Shown piece by piece: positions 1 to 6,236 of a DNA stretch of 6,236 nucleotides. The notes under the pieces were generated by a model. That model was not told the DNA's origin. It saw nothing but the letters and a program-made list of their open reading frames with translations, and did not search any database. The first letter of the stretch is position 1. Each line of letters starts with the position of its first letter. The stretch spans positions 1-6,236 of the forward strand of contig CANIAV010000053.1 in the NCBI GenBank assembly GCA_947465365.1, written 5' to 3'. The stretch is from Actinomycetota bacterium (GTDB taxonomy: Bacteria > Actinomycetota > Actinomycetes > Nanopelagicales > Nanopelagicaceae). Made by a program: the position numbers and the translations under genes.

Positions 1-3000
1 TAGTTACGCCATAGAGGGCATCAGCAATCTCCATGGTGCGCTTCTGGTGAGTAATAATAATTAGCTGTGAACTCTCGCGGAGTTCTTCCAGAATTACCAA
101 TAGACGTCCTAGGTTTACATCATCTAGAGCGGCTTCAACTTCATCTAGAACATAGAACGGACTTGGGCGCGCTTTAAAGATCGCTACCAACATCGCAACT
201 GCAGTAAGCGACTTCTCTCCACCTGATAGAAGCGAGAGACGCTTAATGCGCTTGCCTGGTGGGCGCGCTTCGACATCAACACCAGTATTTAACAGATCGT
301 CTGGATTGGTAAGAATTAGGCGACCATCTCCACCAGGAAATAAGCGCGCGAAGATATCTTCAAAGTGTTTAGCAGTTTCTTCATAGGCTTCCATAAAGAT
401 ACTTTGAACACGATCATCGACTTCTTTGATGATATCTAGTAGATCTTTCTTGGTGCGTTTTAAATCTTCCAATTGTTCAGCGAGGAACTTCAAACGCTCT
501 TCTAGCGCGTTATATTCTTCTAAGGCAAGTGGATTGATCTTTCCAAGTAGCGTCAAAGAACGCTCAGTTGCAGCTAAGCGCTTCTCTTGTTGATCGCGAC
601 GATATGGAATTAACTCAGTGGCGATGATTTCGCCATCTTCAGTCTCCATAAAGGTCGGCACATCATTTTGTGGTCCATATTCATTTACCAAAGTTGTTGT
701 ATCTACGCCGAGTTCTTCAACGCACTTGGTTTCCAGCGCTTCGATGCGCATGCGTTGTTCAGCTCTGGCAATTTCATCTTTATGAACTGAAGAAGTTAGT
801 TGTTCAAGTTCGCTGGCTAGCTCGCGACTGCGGGCGCGAACTGTAAGAGTCTCGCCTTCGCGATCAGAGCGGGAAGCTTCTAAGCGGGCGCGTTCAGTTG
901 CCGCCTTTGCAATCGAACGTTCGATATGAATGAGCGCTTCATAAGCTGCTTCAGCAATTGCTGATGAGATGAGTGCGCCACGAGCACGAGCGCCACGTCG
1001 AGAGATGGCGCGTTCAGATGCTTCACGTTCGGCGTGCGCAGAATCTTCTAACGCTTTGGCACGCGCTGCAGTAGATCCAACTCGCTCTTCACTTGTTCGA
1101 ACTGCGAGTCTGGCTTCAACTTCGGCAGTACGCGCAAGTGAGACTTGATTACGTAAATTATCGGCGTTGCTGTGATCTGGTTCTGCCGTAGCACCTTGGG
1201 TATGCAACTGCGCTGATGCAATAGAGAGTTCATTCTCATCGCGCCCCTTTGCAGAAGTTGCTTCTGCAATTGCCAAGTTGAGACGTTCTACTTCAGCTGA
1301 AGCTGATTTCATATTCTGACCAGAAACCGCTAACTGTTCAGTTAGGGCAGCAATTCGCGCATCAGATTCATTTAACTTAGATAGCGCAAGATCGAAAGCG
1401 CCTTGCTTGGAATCTACATCGCTCTGTGCGGTGACAATTTCAAATTTGAGGCGATCACAATTATGGGTAAGTGTTTCCAATTTCTTAGTTAGATCTTCAA
1501 CTAGCGCGCTGATTTCAATAAGCGAGGTAGATGAGGCTGAACCGCCACGAGCACGCTTGGCAGAAACCACGTCACCATCGCGGGTAACCACAGTTAGTCC
1601 AGGATTTGTGCGCAGAATTTCTTGCGCATCGCGGGCGCTCTCAACCACAACTGTTGCACCAAGTAGCGATGCGAGTAGATCTCCGATCTCAGAGGAGCGG
1701 ACATAATTTGCAAGTGGTGTAAGTCCGGCAGGAATTGCGGGCGCGTTATGCGATCCTGGTTGGTAAACCAGGACATCTGCTTGTCCTAGATTTTCGCTGC
1801 GTAAGGTAGTTAGCGCGCTTACTGCAGAACTTAAATCGCGAACAACGATGGCATCAGCGAGTGTGCCAAGAGCTGCAGCGGTAGCCGCTTCCCAACCGCT
1901 ATCTACCTTTATAAGCGAGGCAACGCTTCCCAGAAGAGAGATACCGCGTGAATCGCGAATTAGCGCCGCTCCCCCATCGCGCGTCTGTGAGGTTAACTGC
2001 ATTGCCTCCAGCTTTGATTCCGTGGCATTGCGTTCGCGATCAGCGGCGCGTTCGGCTTCAACTAGGTTAGCTAAATTTAATTTTGCGGAATCGAGTGATT
2101 GCTTGGCAACTTCGAATTCAGAATCTAGCCCGAGTTCACCGGCGTCAGCGCCAGCAATATCCATCTCGAAAGTTGAATACTCACGTTGCGCACTTGCCGC
2201 ACGTGCTGCTGCTTCATCGCGGGCTTTAACTAAGCGAGCAATTTCTTCGGCGATCGCATCTAGGCGCGCGGCCAGAGATTTAATGTGTCCTTCTTGGCGT
2301 GCAGTACCTTCGCGTTGATCTGCAATAGCGCGCATCGCCGCCGCAATTTTATCTTCCTCAGCTTTTAATAGAGCTTCAGAGTTTGCTAACTCTTGCGTAG
2401 CCGATGCCAGCGAATTACGGGAGCTTTCAACACCTGCGCGAAGTTCGGCTTCTTCAATGCGAAGAGCTGCTGCTTCTTGTTCAAGTGCTTGAGGATCGCG
2501 TCCGGCGCTACGTGCTTCTTCAGCTTCTTCGGCTAAGAATCGGGAACGCTCTTGCGCAAGTGATTGCGTACCGCGGAATTTTTCGCGAAGCGCGCTTAGG
2601 GAGTAGAAATTTTCTTGGGCTGCGATTAATAGTGGACTCTCAAAAGCAGCTTGTGCATCGAGTGATTCTTCGCGCAGTCTGATTTTTTCAACTTCGGCTT
2701 CAACAAGTGAGCGGCGTTCACGTAGCGCCGTTTCATCGGCAACTTCTGCATCAAGAGTTTTAGAGAGTGAGATGTAATCGTCTGCTAGTAAACGTAGTTT
2801 TGCATCACGTAGGTCGGCTTGGATCGTCGCAGCTTTCTTGGCGACCTCGGCTTGTTTACCGAGCGGGCGAAGCTGGCGGCGCAGCTCAACAGTTAAATCC
2901 TGTACACGTGCCAGATTTGCTTGCATCGAATCTAATTTACGAAGCGCTTTCTCTTTACGCTTGCGGTGCTTAAGAACGCCCGCTGCTTCTTCAATAAATC

Positions 3001-3475
3001 CACGACGTTCTTCTGGCGTTGCCATCAAAATTGCATCTAGTTGGCCTTGGCCAACGATGACGTGCATTTCGCGACCGATTCCAGAATCGCTAAGTAGTTC
3101 TTGAATATCTAATAAGCGGGATGCTTCACCGTTGATTTGATATTCACTCTGACCATTGCGAAAGAGGATGCGCGAAATAGTAACTTCAGCGTATTCAATG
3201 GGAAGTGCGCCATCGGTGTTATCGATTGTTAACGAAACTTCAGCGCGACCAAGGGGCGCTCTTCCACTGGTGCCAGCGAAGATGACATCTTCCATCTTTC
3301 CACCGCGCAAAGATTTCGCACCTTGTTCACCCATAACCCAGGTGAGGGCGTCCACAACATTTGATTTACCCGAGCCGTTAGGTCCGACCACGCAGGTGAT
3401 GCCGGGTTCTAGACGCAACGTGGTCGCCGATGCAAAGGACTTAAAGCCCTTTAGCGTCATGCTCTTTAAATACAC
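1..3475 (-). CDS. smc: Chromosome segregation protein SMC (C-terminal end cut by window edge)
   Basis: SMC is the ATPase core of bacterial condensin. With ScpA and ScpB it loads on the chromosome, compacts it and aligns the replicated arms. I read 1158 codons with no in-frame stop or frameshift. The N-terminal head has Walker A GPNGSGKS at residues 31-38 and a Q-loop near Q143 (VGQGQLDAIL). A coiled coil runs from about 165 to 505. The hinge spans about 510 (RGISLLGS) to 648, with a glycine pair at 644-645. The return coil leads to KINPLA at 979-984. The C-terminal head has signature LSGGEK at 1083-1088, Walker B/D-loop VLDEVEAALDD with D1111 and E1112, and the H-switch histidine H1143. The last visible residues are DALYGVT, so only a few dozen residues are missing compared with the usual length near 1180. 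The start is GTG at 3475: an in-frame stop lies four codons upstream, and the MYLKSMTLKGFKSF opening matches the family. It lies 54 bases after rnc, without the mutM often found between them. Confidence 0.97.
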   Translation of the reverse strand, partial: MYLKSMTLKGFKSFASATTLRLEPGITCVVGPNGSGKSNVVDALTWVMGEQGAKSLRGGKMEDVIFAGTSGRAPLGRAEVSLTIDNTDGALPIEYAEVTISRILFRNGQSEYQINGEASRLLDIQELLSDSGIGREMHVIVGQGQLDAILMATPEERRGFIEEAAGVLKHRKRKEKALRKLDSMQANLARVQDLTVELRRQLRPLGKQAEVAKKAATIQADLRDAKLRLLADDYISLSKTLDAEVADETALRERRSLVEAEVEKIRLREESLDAQAAFESPLLIAAQENFYSLSALREKFRGTQSLAQERSRFLAEEAEEARSAGRDPQALEQEAAALRIEEAELRAGVESSRNSLASATQELANSEALLKAEEDKIAAAMRAIADQREGTARQEGHIKSLAARLDAIAEEIARLVKARDEAAARAASAQREYSTFEMDIAGADAGELGLDSEFEVAKQSLDSAKLNLANLVEAERAADRERNATESKLEAMQLTSQTRDGGAALIRDSRGISLLGSVASLIKVDSGWEAATAAALGTLADAIVVRDLSSAVSALTTLRSENLGQADVLVYQPGSHNAPAIPAGLTPLANYVRSSEIGDLLASLLGATVVVESARDAQEILRTNPGLTVVTRDGDVVSAKRARGGSASSTSLIEISALVEDLTKKLETLTHNCDRLKFEIVTAQSDVDSKQGAFDLALSKLNESDARIAALTEQLAVSGQNMKSASAEVERLNLAIAEATSAKGRDENELSIASAQLHTQGATAEPDHSNADNLRNQVSLARTAEVEARLAVRTSEERVGSTAARAKALEDSAHAEREASERAISRRGARARGALISSAIAEAAYEALIHIERSIAKAATERARLEASRSDREGETLTVRARSRELASELEQLTSSVHKDEIARAEQRMRIEALETKCVEELGVDTTTLVNEYGPQNDVPTFMETEDGEIIATELIPYRRDQQEKRLAATERSLTLLGKINPLALEEYNALEERLKFLAEQLEDLKRTKKDLLDIIKEVDDRVQSIFMEAYEETAKHFEDIFARLFPGGDGRLILTNPDDLLNTGVDVEARPPGKRIKRLSLLSGGEKSLTAVAMLVAIFKARPSPFYVLDEVEAALDDVNLGRLLVILEELRESSQLIIITHQKRTMEIADALYGVT

Positions 3476-3482
3476 GGCGTAA

Positions 3483-3497
3483 ACCTACCGTTTAGGT
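3483..3497 (-). promoter_or_regulatory. smc ribosome binding site within a small hairpin
   Basis: On the transcript strand a Shine-Dalgarno-like GGTAGG (3489-3484) sits 8 bases before the smc GTG. It overlaps a perfect 5-bp inverted repeat, ACCTA-AACGG-TAGGT, with a 5-base loop. The stem would pair part of the binding site. The stem is short and AT-containing, so it may only mildly lower translation, or it may be chance. The rest of the 54-base spacer holds a TATATAAA stretch without a convincing -35 partner. Confidence 0.4.
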
Positions 3498-3529
3498 GGC
3501 GTCTTTATATACAAGGCGCAAGTGAAGTA

Positions 3530-4207
3530 CTACTTGAGGGTTGCGAGAAATTCATATGCCAAACGGGCAGCAGATTGTTCGGCTTCACGTTTGCTCTTAC
3601 CAGTACCTTCGGCAACTGCCTCACCGGCAACCATTGCAATAGCTGTAAAACTCTTATCGTGATCTGGACCAGTTTCAGTAACTTGGTATTCCAGGGTTCC
3701 CTTGCCAAGGGATGAGACAAGTTCTTGCAGCGCAGTTTTGCCATCTAGGCCAGCACCCTTAGCCATCGCACTTTCCATAGTCTCTTTAATTAAATCGCGG
3801 ACCACAGTTGTAGTGCTTGCAAAACCTAGCTCTAAATAAATTGCGCCAATTAACGCTTCTAAAGCATCGGCTAGGAGTGAATTTTTATCACGTCCACCAG
3901 TTACTTCTTCACCTTTACCCAGGCGAATGTATTTTCCTAAATCGAGAGTGCGCGCAATGTCGGCGAGCGCGCGCATATTTACTATGCCAGAGCGCAGCGG
4001 AGATAAACGTGATTCATCTAAATCTGGATAACGTAGATAAAGTTCTTCTGTAACTATTAGCCCAAGAACTGAATCGCCTAAAAATTCCAGGCGTTCGTTC
4101 GTCTCTTTTGCACCGCTTTCATATGCGAAAGAACGGTGGGTAAAAGCTAACTCAAGCAATTCAGGAGAAAGTGAAATCCCGAGTTGCGAAGTTAAAGAAG
4201 AGTACAG
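3530..4207 (-). CDS. rnc: Ribonuclease III, probable CTG start
   Basis: RNase III is a homodimeric, magnesium-dependent endonuclease that cuts double-stranded RNA in rRNA precursors and some mRNAs. With the CTG start at 4207 the protein has 225 residues, close to the 226 of E. coli. The catalytic domain carries the family signature NERLEFLGDSV with E38, E41 and D45, then DALEALIGAIYLE with D114 and E117: all five acidic residues fall at the E. coli numbers. A double-stranded RNA-binding domain covers about 155-225 (KTALQE early, GTGKSKREAEQSAARLA near the end). No ATG, GTG or TTG lies in frame between the upstream stop (4217-4219) and TTG 4159. That TTG has no Shine-Dalgarno sequence and would remove conserved helix residues (LTSQLGISLSPEL). 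CTG 4207 has AGAGG six bases upstream and lies one base after the rpmF stop, which suggests translational coupling. The gene identity is certain; the start is likely, not proven. Confidence 0.95.
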   Translation of the reverse strand: MYSSLTSQLGISLSPELLELAFTHRSFAYESGAKETNERLEFLGDSVLGLIVTEELYLRYPDLDESRLSPLRSGIVNMRALADIARTLDLGKYIRLGKGEEVTGGRDKNSLLADALEALIGAIYLELGFASTTTVVRDLIKETMESAMAKGAGLDGKTALQELVSSLGKGTLEYQVTETGPDHDKSFTAIAMVAGEAVAEGTGKSKREAEQSAARLAYEFLATLK

Positions 4208-4208
4208 A

Positions 4209-4382
4209 TCAAACCTCTAGGACTTGGCGGCGGTTATATGTTCCGCAAGTTGGGCAAGCTGTGTGAGTCAACTTTGGTTGCTGGCATTGTGGGCAAGCTG
4301 CAAGTGATGCTGCAGTTGTCTTCCACATAGCGCGGCGGGAGCGCGTCTTAGAACGCGACATCTTTCGCTTTGGTACTGGCAC
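4209..4382 (-). CDS. rpmF: 50S ribosomal protein L32 (bL32), zinc-binding form
   Basis: bL32 is a small structural protein of the large ribosomal subunit. The 57-residue product starts VPVPKRKMSRSKTRSRR, with the initiator valine read as methionine, which is the typical basic N-terminus that winds into rRNA. Two CxxC pairs, C30/C33 (CPQC) and C43/C46 (CPTC), form the zinc-ribbon site, so this is the cysteine-containing (C+) paralogue type rather than the zinc-free form made under zinc limitation. The GTG start at 4382 has AAGGA eight bases upstream. It follows the DUF177 gene by 68 bases, the classic yceD-rpmF pair, and its TGA stop is one base before the proposed rnc start. The length fits the family, and nothing suggests damage. 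Confidence 0.97.
   Translation of the reverse strand: MPVPKRKMSRSKTRSRRAMWKTTAASLAACPQCQQPKLTHTACPTCGTYNRRQVLEV
4214..4218 (-). promoter_or_regulatory. rnc ribosome binding site supporting the CTG start
   Basis: AGAGG on the transcript strand lies inside the last codons of rpmF (Leu-Glu-Val). It is six bases from the in-frame CTG at 4207, an ideal Shine-Dalgarno distance. No comparable purine run precedes the alternative TTG at 4159, where the upstream bases are pyrimidine-rich. This site is the main local evidence for the longer rnc protein. Confidence 0.65.
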
Positions 4383-4390
4383 GGTAATCG

Positions 4391-4395
4391 TCCTT
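4391..4395 (-). promoter_or_regulatory. rpmF ribosome binding site
   Basis: AAGGA on the transcript strand stands eight bases before the GTG at 4382. It is the strongest Shine-Dalgarno sequence in the window, as expected for a highly expressed ribosomal protein, and it fixes the GTG as the start. Confidence 0.75.
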
Positions 4396-4411
4396 AATCT
4401 CTATTTACCCC

Positions 4412-4450
4412 GAGCAGATCGCGCTCAAGGCTTACTGGGAGAAGTATCCC
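4412..4450 (-). repeat. Two short inverted repeats in the yceD-rpmF spacer
   Basis: The 68-base spacer between the DUF177 stop and rpmF is the longest non-coding stretch. On the transcript strand it holds GGGA-TACTTC-TCCC (4450-4437) immediately after the TAA, then GAGC-GCGATCT-GCTC (4426-4412). Each stem is only 4 bp, and no run of T follows either one, so they do not form a standard intrinsic terminator. They could be a weak leader structure ahead of rpmF, an RNA processing site, or chance. Confidence 0.3.
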
Positions 4451-5047
4451 TTATTCATCCGAATTCTTAAAATCCAAGCCCGCCAGCCCAGCCCAGCGAG
4501 CGTCGACCGCCTCGTGGATATGGCCATCTGGCAAGTTCGCCCACTTCTCGCCGCAATCGGGGCACAGCCCCAGACAATCTTGCGAACAGAGCGGATTAAC
4601 GGGTAGATCAAGAACTATCGCATCGCGAATCGGAGCTTCTAAATTCATCTCATTGCCATCAAGCCATAGTTCATCGACTGCATCGAGATCAATTTCATCG
4701 GATGCTTCGGCGCGAGCAGAGTGTTTCTTTCGCTTTCCACCCTTATCCGAACTCGGCTCATAGCGATAGAGCTCTTGAATCTTTCGCTCAACGACAATTT
4801 CAACTGGATCTAAGCAGCGAATACATTCGCCTTTAGCGACTGCATATAACTCTGCGCTAAGTAATACCCCTTCAGTCACAGATTCCAAGCGCATATCAAT
4901 CTCGATGATGTCACCGGCTGGAACTGCAAGCAAAGCTACGCCGACCGGCTCCAGGATATCAAGATCGAGCTGGTACTCCTTCATCTCCCCCGCACGACGG
5001 GGCAGTTCATGGGTATTAAATTGAAATACTTGGGAGGCTCGGCTCAT
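4451..5047 (-). CDS. yceD: DUF177/YceD family protein, putative 23S rRNA accumulation factor
   Basis: The product has 198 residues. The DUF177/YceD family is almost always encoded next to rpmF, as here, and has been linked in bacteria and plastids to accumulation of 23S rRNA and large-subunit assembly; its exact biochemical action is not settled. The family features visible are a beta-rich N-terminal part, a CIRCLDP motif with C75 and C78, and a C-terminal cysteine cluster (C154, C158, C162, C165; LCSQDCLGLCPDCGEKW) ending in DARWAGL, probably a metal site. Between them, residues 99-132 form a charged linker, first basic (KRKKH at 105-109), then acidic, which is probably flexible. The start ATG at 5047 gives a normal N-terminus (SRASQVFQFNTHELPRRAGE), although no clear Shine-Dalgarno sequence precedes it; translation may depend on the upstream gene, 21 bases away. 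Confidence 0.93.
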   Translation of the reverse strand: MSRASQVFQFNTHELPRRAGEMKEYQLDLDILEPVGVALLAVPAGDIIEIDMRLESVTEGVLLSAELYAVAKGECIRCLDPVEIVVERKIQELYRYEPSSDKGGKRKKHSARAEASDEIDLDAVDELWLDGNEMNLEAPIRDAIVLDLPVNPLCSQDCLGLCPDCGEKWANLPDGHIHEAVDARWAGLAGLDFKNSDE

Positions 5048-5068
5048 GGCGCTTTCGCTTTACTTAAA

Positions 5069-5551
5069 TTACTTGTCGTCAGCTAATTGCGAAAGCACAT
5101 CTTTATCGTTGGCGCCATCTAAGCGATCGCGACCACGGGCAACGGCATCCATAGTCTTATTTAAAATTACTTCCAAGGTTGCTAGGCGACCATCGATATA
5201 ACTTTCGACTTCGGCGCGCTCATCGGCGGCCTGTGCTCGGGCATCATCGAGAATTCTCTGAGCTTCGTCGCGCGCGGCCTGCACAATCGCAGTCTGTTCA
5301 ATCATCCGGGCAACTTCTTCACGAGCGGTGGCGATCATCTGTTCAGAGCTTGATCGACCTTCATCGATTAAAGAATCTTTCTTGGCCAGAATTTCTTCGG
5401 CCTGAAAAAGATCATGTGGCAGGCTTTCGCGGGCGCCATCTAAAATTTCTAGCATCTCGCTGCGGTGAACAACACATGATGCCGATAGCGGAACTCCACG
5501 TGCTTCTTCAACAAGAGTGATCGCGGTATTTAACTTTTCAATTGAGTCCAT
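5069..5551 (-). CDS. DivIVA-like coiled-coil protein, short SepIVA homologue
   Basis: This is a 160-residue cytoplasmic protein with no signal peptide or membrane segment. The N-terminal block (VEEARGVPLSASCVVHRSEM, residues 14-33, then LEILDGARESLP) resembles the actinobacterial protein encoded between coaD and the DUF177 gene, which is Rv2927c in Mycobacterium tuberculosis and SepIVA in M. smegmatis, a DivIVA-domain factor affecting septation and envelope growth. From about 50 to 125 the sequence is charged and alanine-rich with heptad-like spacing, hence coiled coil. The C-terminal block (YIDGRLATLEVILNKTMDAVARGRDRL) also matches that family. From memory the mycobacterial protein is about 245 residues, so the coiled coil here is much shorter. 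The ATG at 5551 is one base after the coaD stop, with AGGGAAG upstream. Homology is inferred from recalled sequence and position; a general ATP synthase b-like annotation would be misleading. Confidence 0.85.
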   Translation of the reverse strand: MDSIEKLNTAITLVEEARGVPLSASCVVHRSEMLEILDGARESLPHDLFQAEEILAKKDSLIDEGRSSSEQMIATAREEVARMIEQTAIVQAARDEAQRILDDARAQAADERAEVESYIDGRLATLEVILNKTMDAVARGRDRLDGANDKDVLSQLADDK

Positions 5552-5552
5552 T

Positions 5553-6032
5553 TTACTTCCCTGCTACTCGTGCTTTGAGCGCATCATTGACGATGCTTGG
5601 AACCATAGAAGAAACATCGCCACCGAAGTGAGCAAGCTCTTTAACGATAGATGATGAGAGGAATGAATGGGCAGGTGCGGTGGCCATAAACATTGTTTCA
5701 ACCCCCGTGCCTTGCAAATTTATTTGTGCCATTTGTAGCTCGTAATCAAAATCTGTCACAGCGCGCAAACCCTTGACGATTGCTTGGATTGAATTAGTTT
5801 TGCAGTAATCAACTAACAAGCCATGCCATGAATCGACTTTGACGTTCTTATATTTTGCAGTCGTCTGGCGAATCATCTCCATACGTTCTTCAACCGAGAA
5901 AAGGCTAGCTTTCGTTCGGTTGGCCAGAACCGCCACAACCACTTCATCAAATTGTTCGCTGGCGCGTTCGATAATATCTAGGTGCCCAAAGGTGATTGGA
6001 TCAAATGATCCAGGACATACGGCGCGCTTCAT
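5553..6032 (-). CDS. coaD: Phosphopantetheine adenylyltransferase (PPAT)
   Basis: CoaD transfers AMP from ATP to 4'-phosphopantetheine to give dephospho-CoA and pyrophosphate, the penultimate step of coenzyme A synthesis in the cytoplasm. The 159-residue length is standard for this hexameric enzyme. The nucleotidyltransferase motif is intact: PGSFDPITFGHLDII at residues 7-21, with T14 and H17 forming the TxGH site that binds ATP phosphates. KGLRAVTDFDYELQMAQIN (87-105) contains the conserved R90, and SSSIVKELA (126-134) is the C-terminal ISSTxxR-like motif, in the SSS form also found in E. coli. The ATG at 6032 gives the typical MKRAVCPGSFDP opening, though no clear Shine-Dalgarno sequence stands before it. 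It follows rsmD by 29 bases, a pairing common across bacteria, and precedes the SepIVA-like gene by one base. Confidence 0.98.
   Translation of the reverse strand: MKRAVCPGSFDPITFGHLDIIERASEQFDEVVVAVLANRTKASLFSVEERMEMIRQTTAKYKNVKVDSWHGLLVDYCKTNSIQAIVKGLRAVTDFDYELQMAQINLQGTGVETMFMATAPAHSFLSSSIVKELAHFGGDVSSMVPSIVNDALKARVAGK
5556..5562 (-). promoter_or_regulatory. Ribosome binding site of the SepIVA-like gene
   Basis: AGGGAAG on the transcript strand is embedded in the last codons of coaD (Gly-Lys) and lies four to nine bases before the ATG at 5551. Its overlap with the upstream gene and the one-base spacer suggest that the two genes are translationally coupled. Confidence 0.6.
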
Positions 6033-6061
6033 GGAGTAAACGCTAGCAACGATTCGGAGCC

Positions 6062-6236
6062 TTATCCATTCTCAGGCTCAATTTCGGTTGGAGCGCCATA
6101 GAAAATGGTCGCTTGGCCATAATTCTTTTCGCGCACCGCAACATATCCATGGGGCCAGGAAATTTCCTTTACTCGTGAATTTCTTTCGATTGCAATCAGC
6201 GCCTGCGGATCTAAGAAGCCACCATCGTGCAATTGA
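6062..6236 (-). CDS. rsmD: 16S rRNA (guanine-966-N2)-methyltransferase RsmD, C-terminal end only
   Basis: Only the last 57 codons and the TAA stop are present; the start lies beyond the right edge. RsmD uses S-adenosylmethionine to methylate G966 of 16S rRNA during small-subunit assembly. The fragment matches the end of the family: LHDGGFLDPQALIAIERNSR (a helix, then the strand carrying the conserved ER), then WPHGYVAVREKNYGQATIFYG, which corresponds to the conserved terminal YGxAxxxFY strand, followed by a short acidic tail (EIEPENG). The catalytic NPPY-type motif would lie upstream and cannot be checked here. Its place directly before coaD is the usual gene order and supports the call. Confidence 0.9.
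   Translation of the reverse strand, partial: QLHDGGFLDPQALIAIERNSRVKEISWPHGYVAVREKNYGQATIFYGAPTEIEPENG

Noticed and set aside
1848..2318. Long plus-strand open frame (156 codons) opposite smc, with similar ones at 1407-1706, 2838-3104 and 3156-3482
   Set aside because: All lie in one fixed phase antisense to the uninterrupted smc frame. Their Ser/Arg/Ala-rich translations are the expected mirror of a Glu/Ala/Arg-rich coiled coil; no ribosome binding site or family resemblance was seen.
3505..3744. Minus-strand open frame of 79 codons overlapping the end of rnc
   Set aside because: It lies in another frame within the well-supported dsRNA-binding domain of rnc and has no recognisable motif.
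4402..4428. Possible promoter before rpmF: TTGAGC (4428-4423) and TAAATA (4407-4402) on the minus strand
   Set aside because: The spacer is only 15 bases and both boxes are imperfect; too weak to call without transcript-start data.
5179..5520. Plus-strand open frame of 113 codons opposite the SepIVA-like gene
   Set aside because: Antisense shadow of a conserved gene with clear family blocks and its own ribosome binding site; its His/Arg-rich translation resembles nothing known.
1..6236. CRISPR arrays, tRNA/rRNA genes, insertion sequences, attachment sites or phage/defence genes
   Set aside because: No direct repeat arrays, terminal inverted repeats, transposase motifs or RNA gene structures were seen; coding sequence fills nearly the whole window.

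Overview
The window is a compact run of housekeeping genes, all read from the minus strand. In transcription order (high to low coordinates) they are rsmD (3' end only), coaD, a short DivIVA/SepIVA-like coiled-coil gene, a DUF177/YceD gene, rpmF, rnc and smc (missing only its last few dozen codons). This order and the sequence types (actinobacterial SMC, the SepIVA-like protein between coaD and the DUF177 gene) point to an actinobacterium. GC content looks moderate, about 45-50% by spot counts, well below Streptomyces or Mycobacterium. Together with very tight gene packing, this suggests a small-genome aquatic lineage such as the freshwater acI/Nanopelagicales group. That placement is inference, not proof.

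Layout: 1-3475 smc; 3476-3529 a 54-base spacer holding the smc ribosome binding site within a small hairpin; 3530-4207 rnc, apparently starting at a CTG one base after the rpmF stop; 4209-4382 rpmF; 4383-4450 a 68-base spacer with two short inverted repeats and the rpmF ribosome binding site; 4451-5047 DUF177/yceD; 5069-5551 SepIVA-like gene; 5553-6032 coaD; 6062-6236 the end of rsmD. No stretch of more than 70 bases lacks a gene.

The genes mix ribosome biogenesis (RsmD methylates 16S rRNA, YceD is linked to 23S rRNA/50S assembly, L32 is a 50S protein, RNase III processes rRNA), coenzyme A synthesis (CoaD), septation or envelope growth (SepIVA-like) and chromosome organisation (SMC). The spacing (1, 21, 68, 1 and 54 bases between successive genes, 29 after rsmD) fits one operon or a few overlapping transcripts. 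No convincing terminator or strong promoter was seen.

Nothing here looks like a new biological system. The best observations are a probable non-standard CTG start for rnc, which restores exact E. coli numbering of all five acidic active-site residues; the absence of mutM between rnc and smc; and an unusually short SepIVA-like protein.
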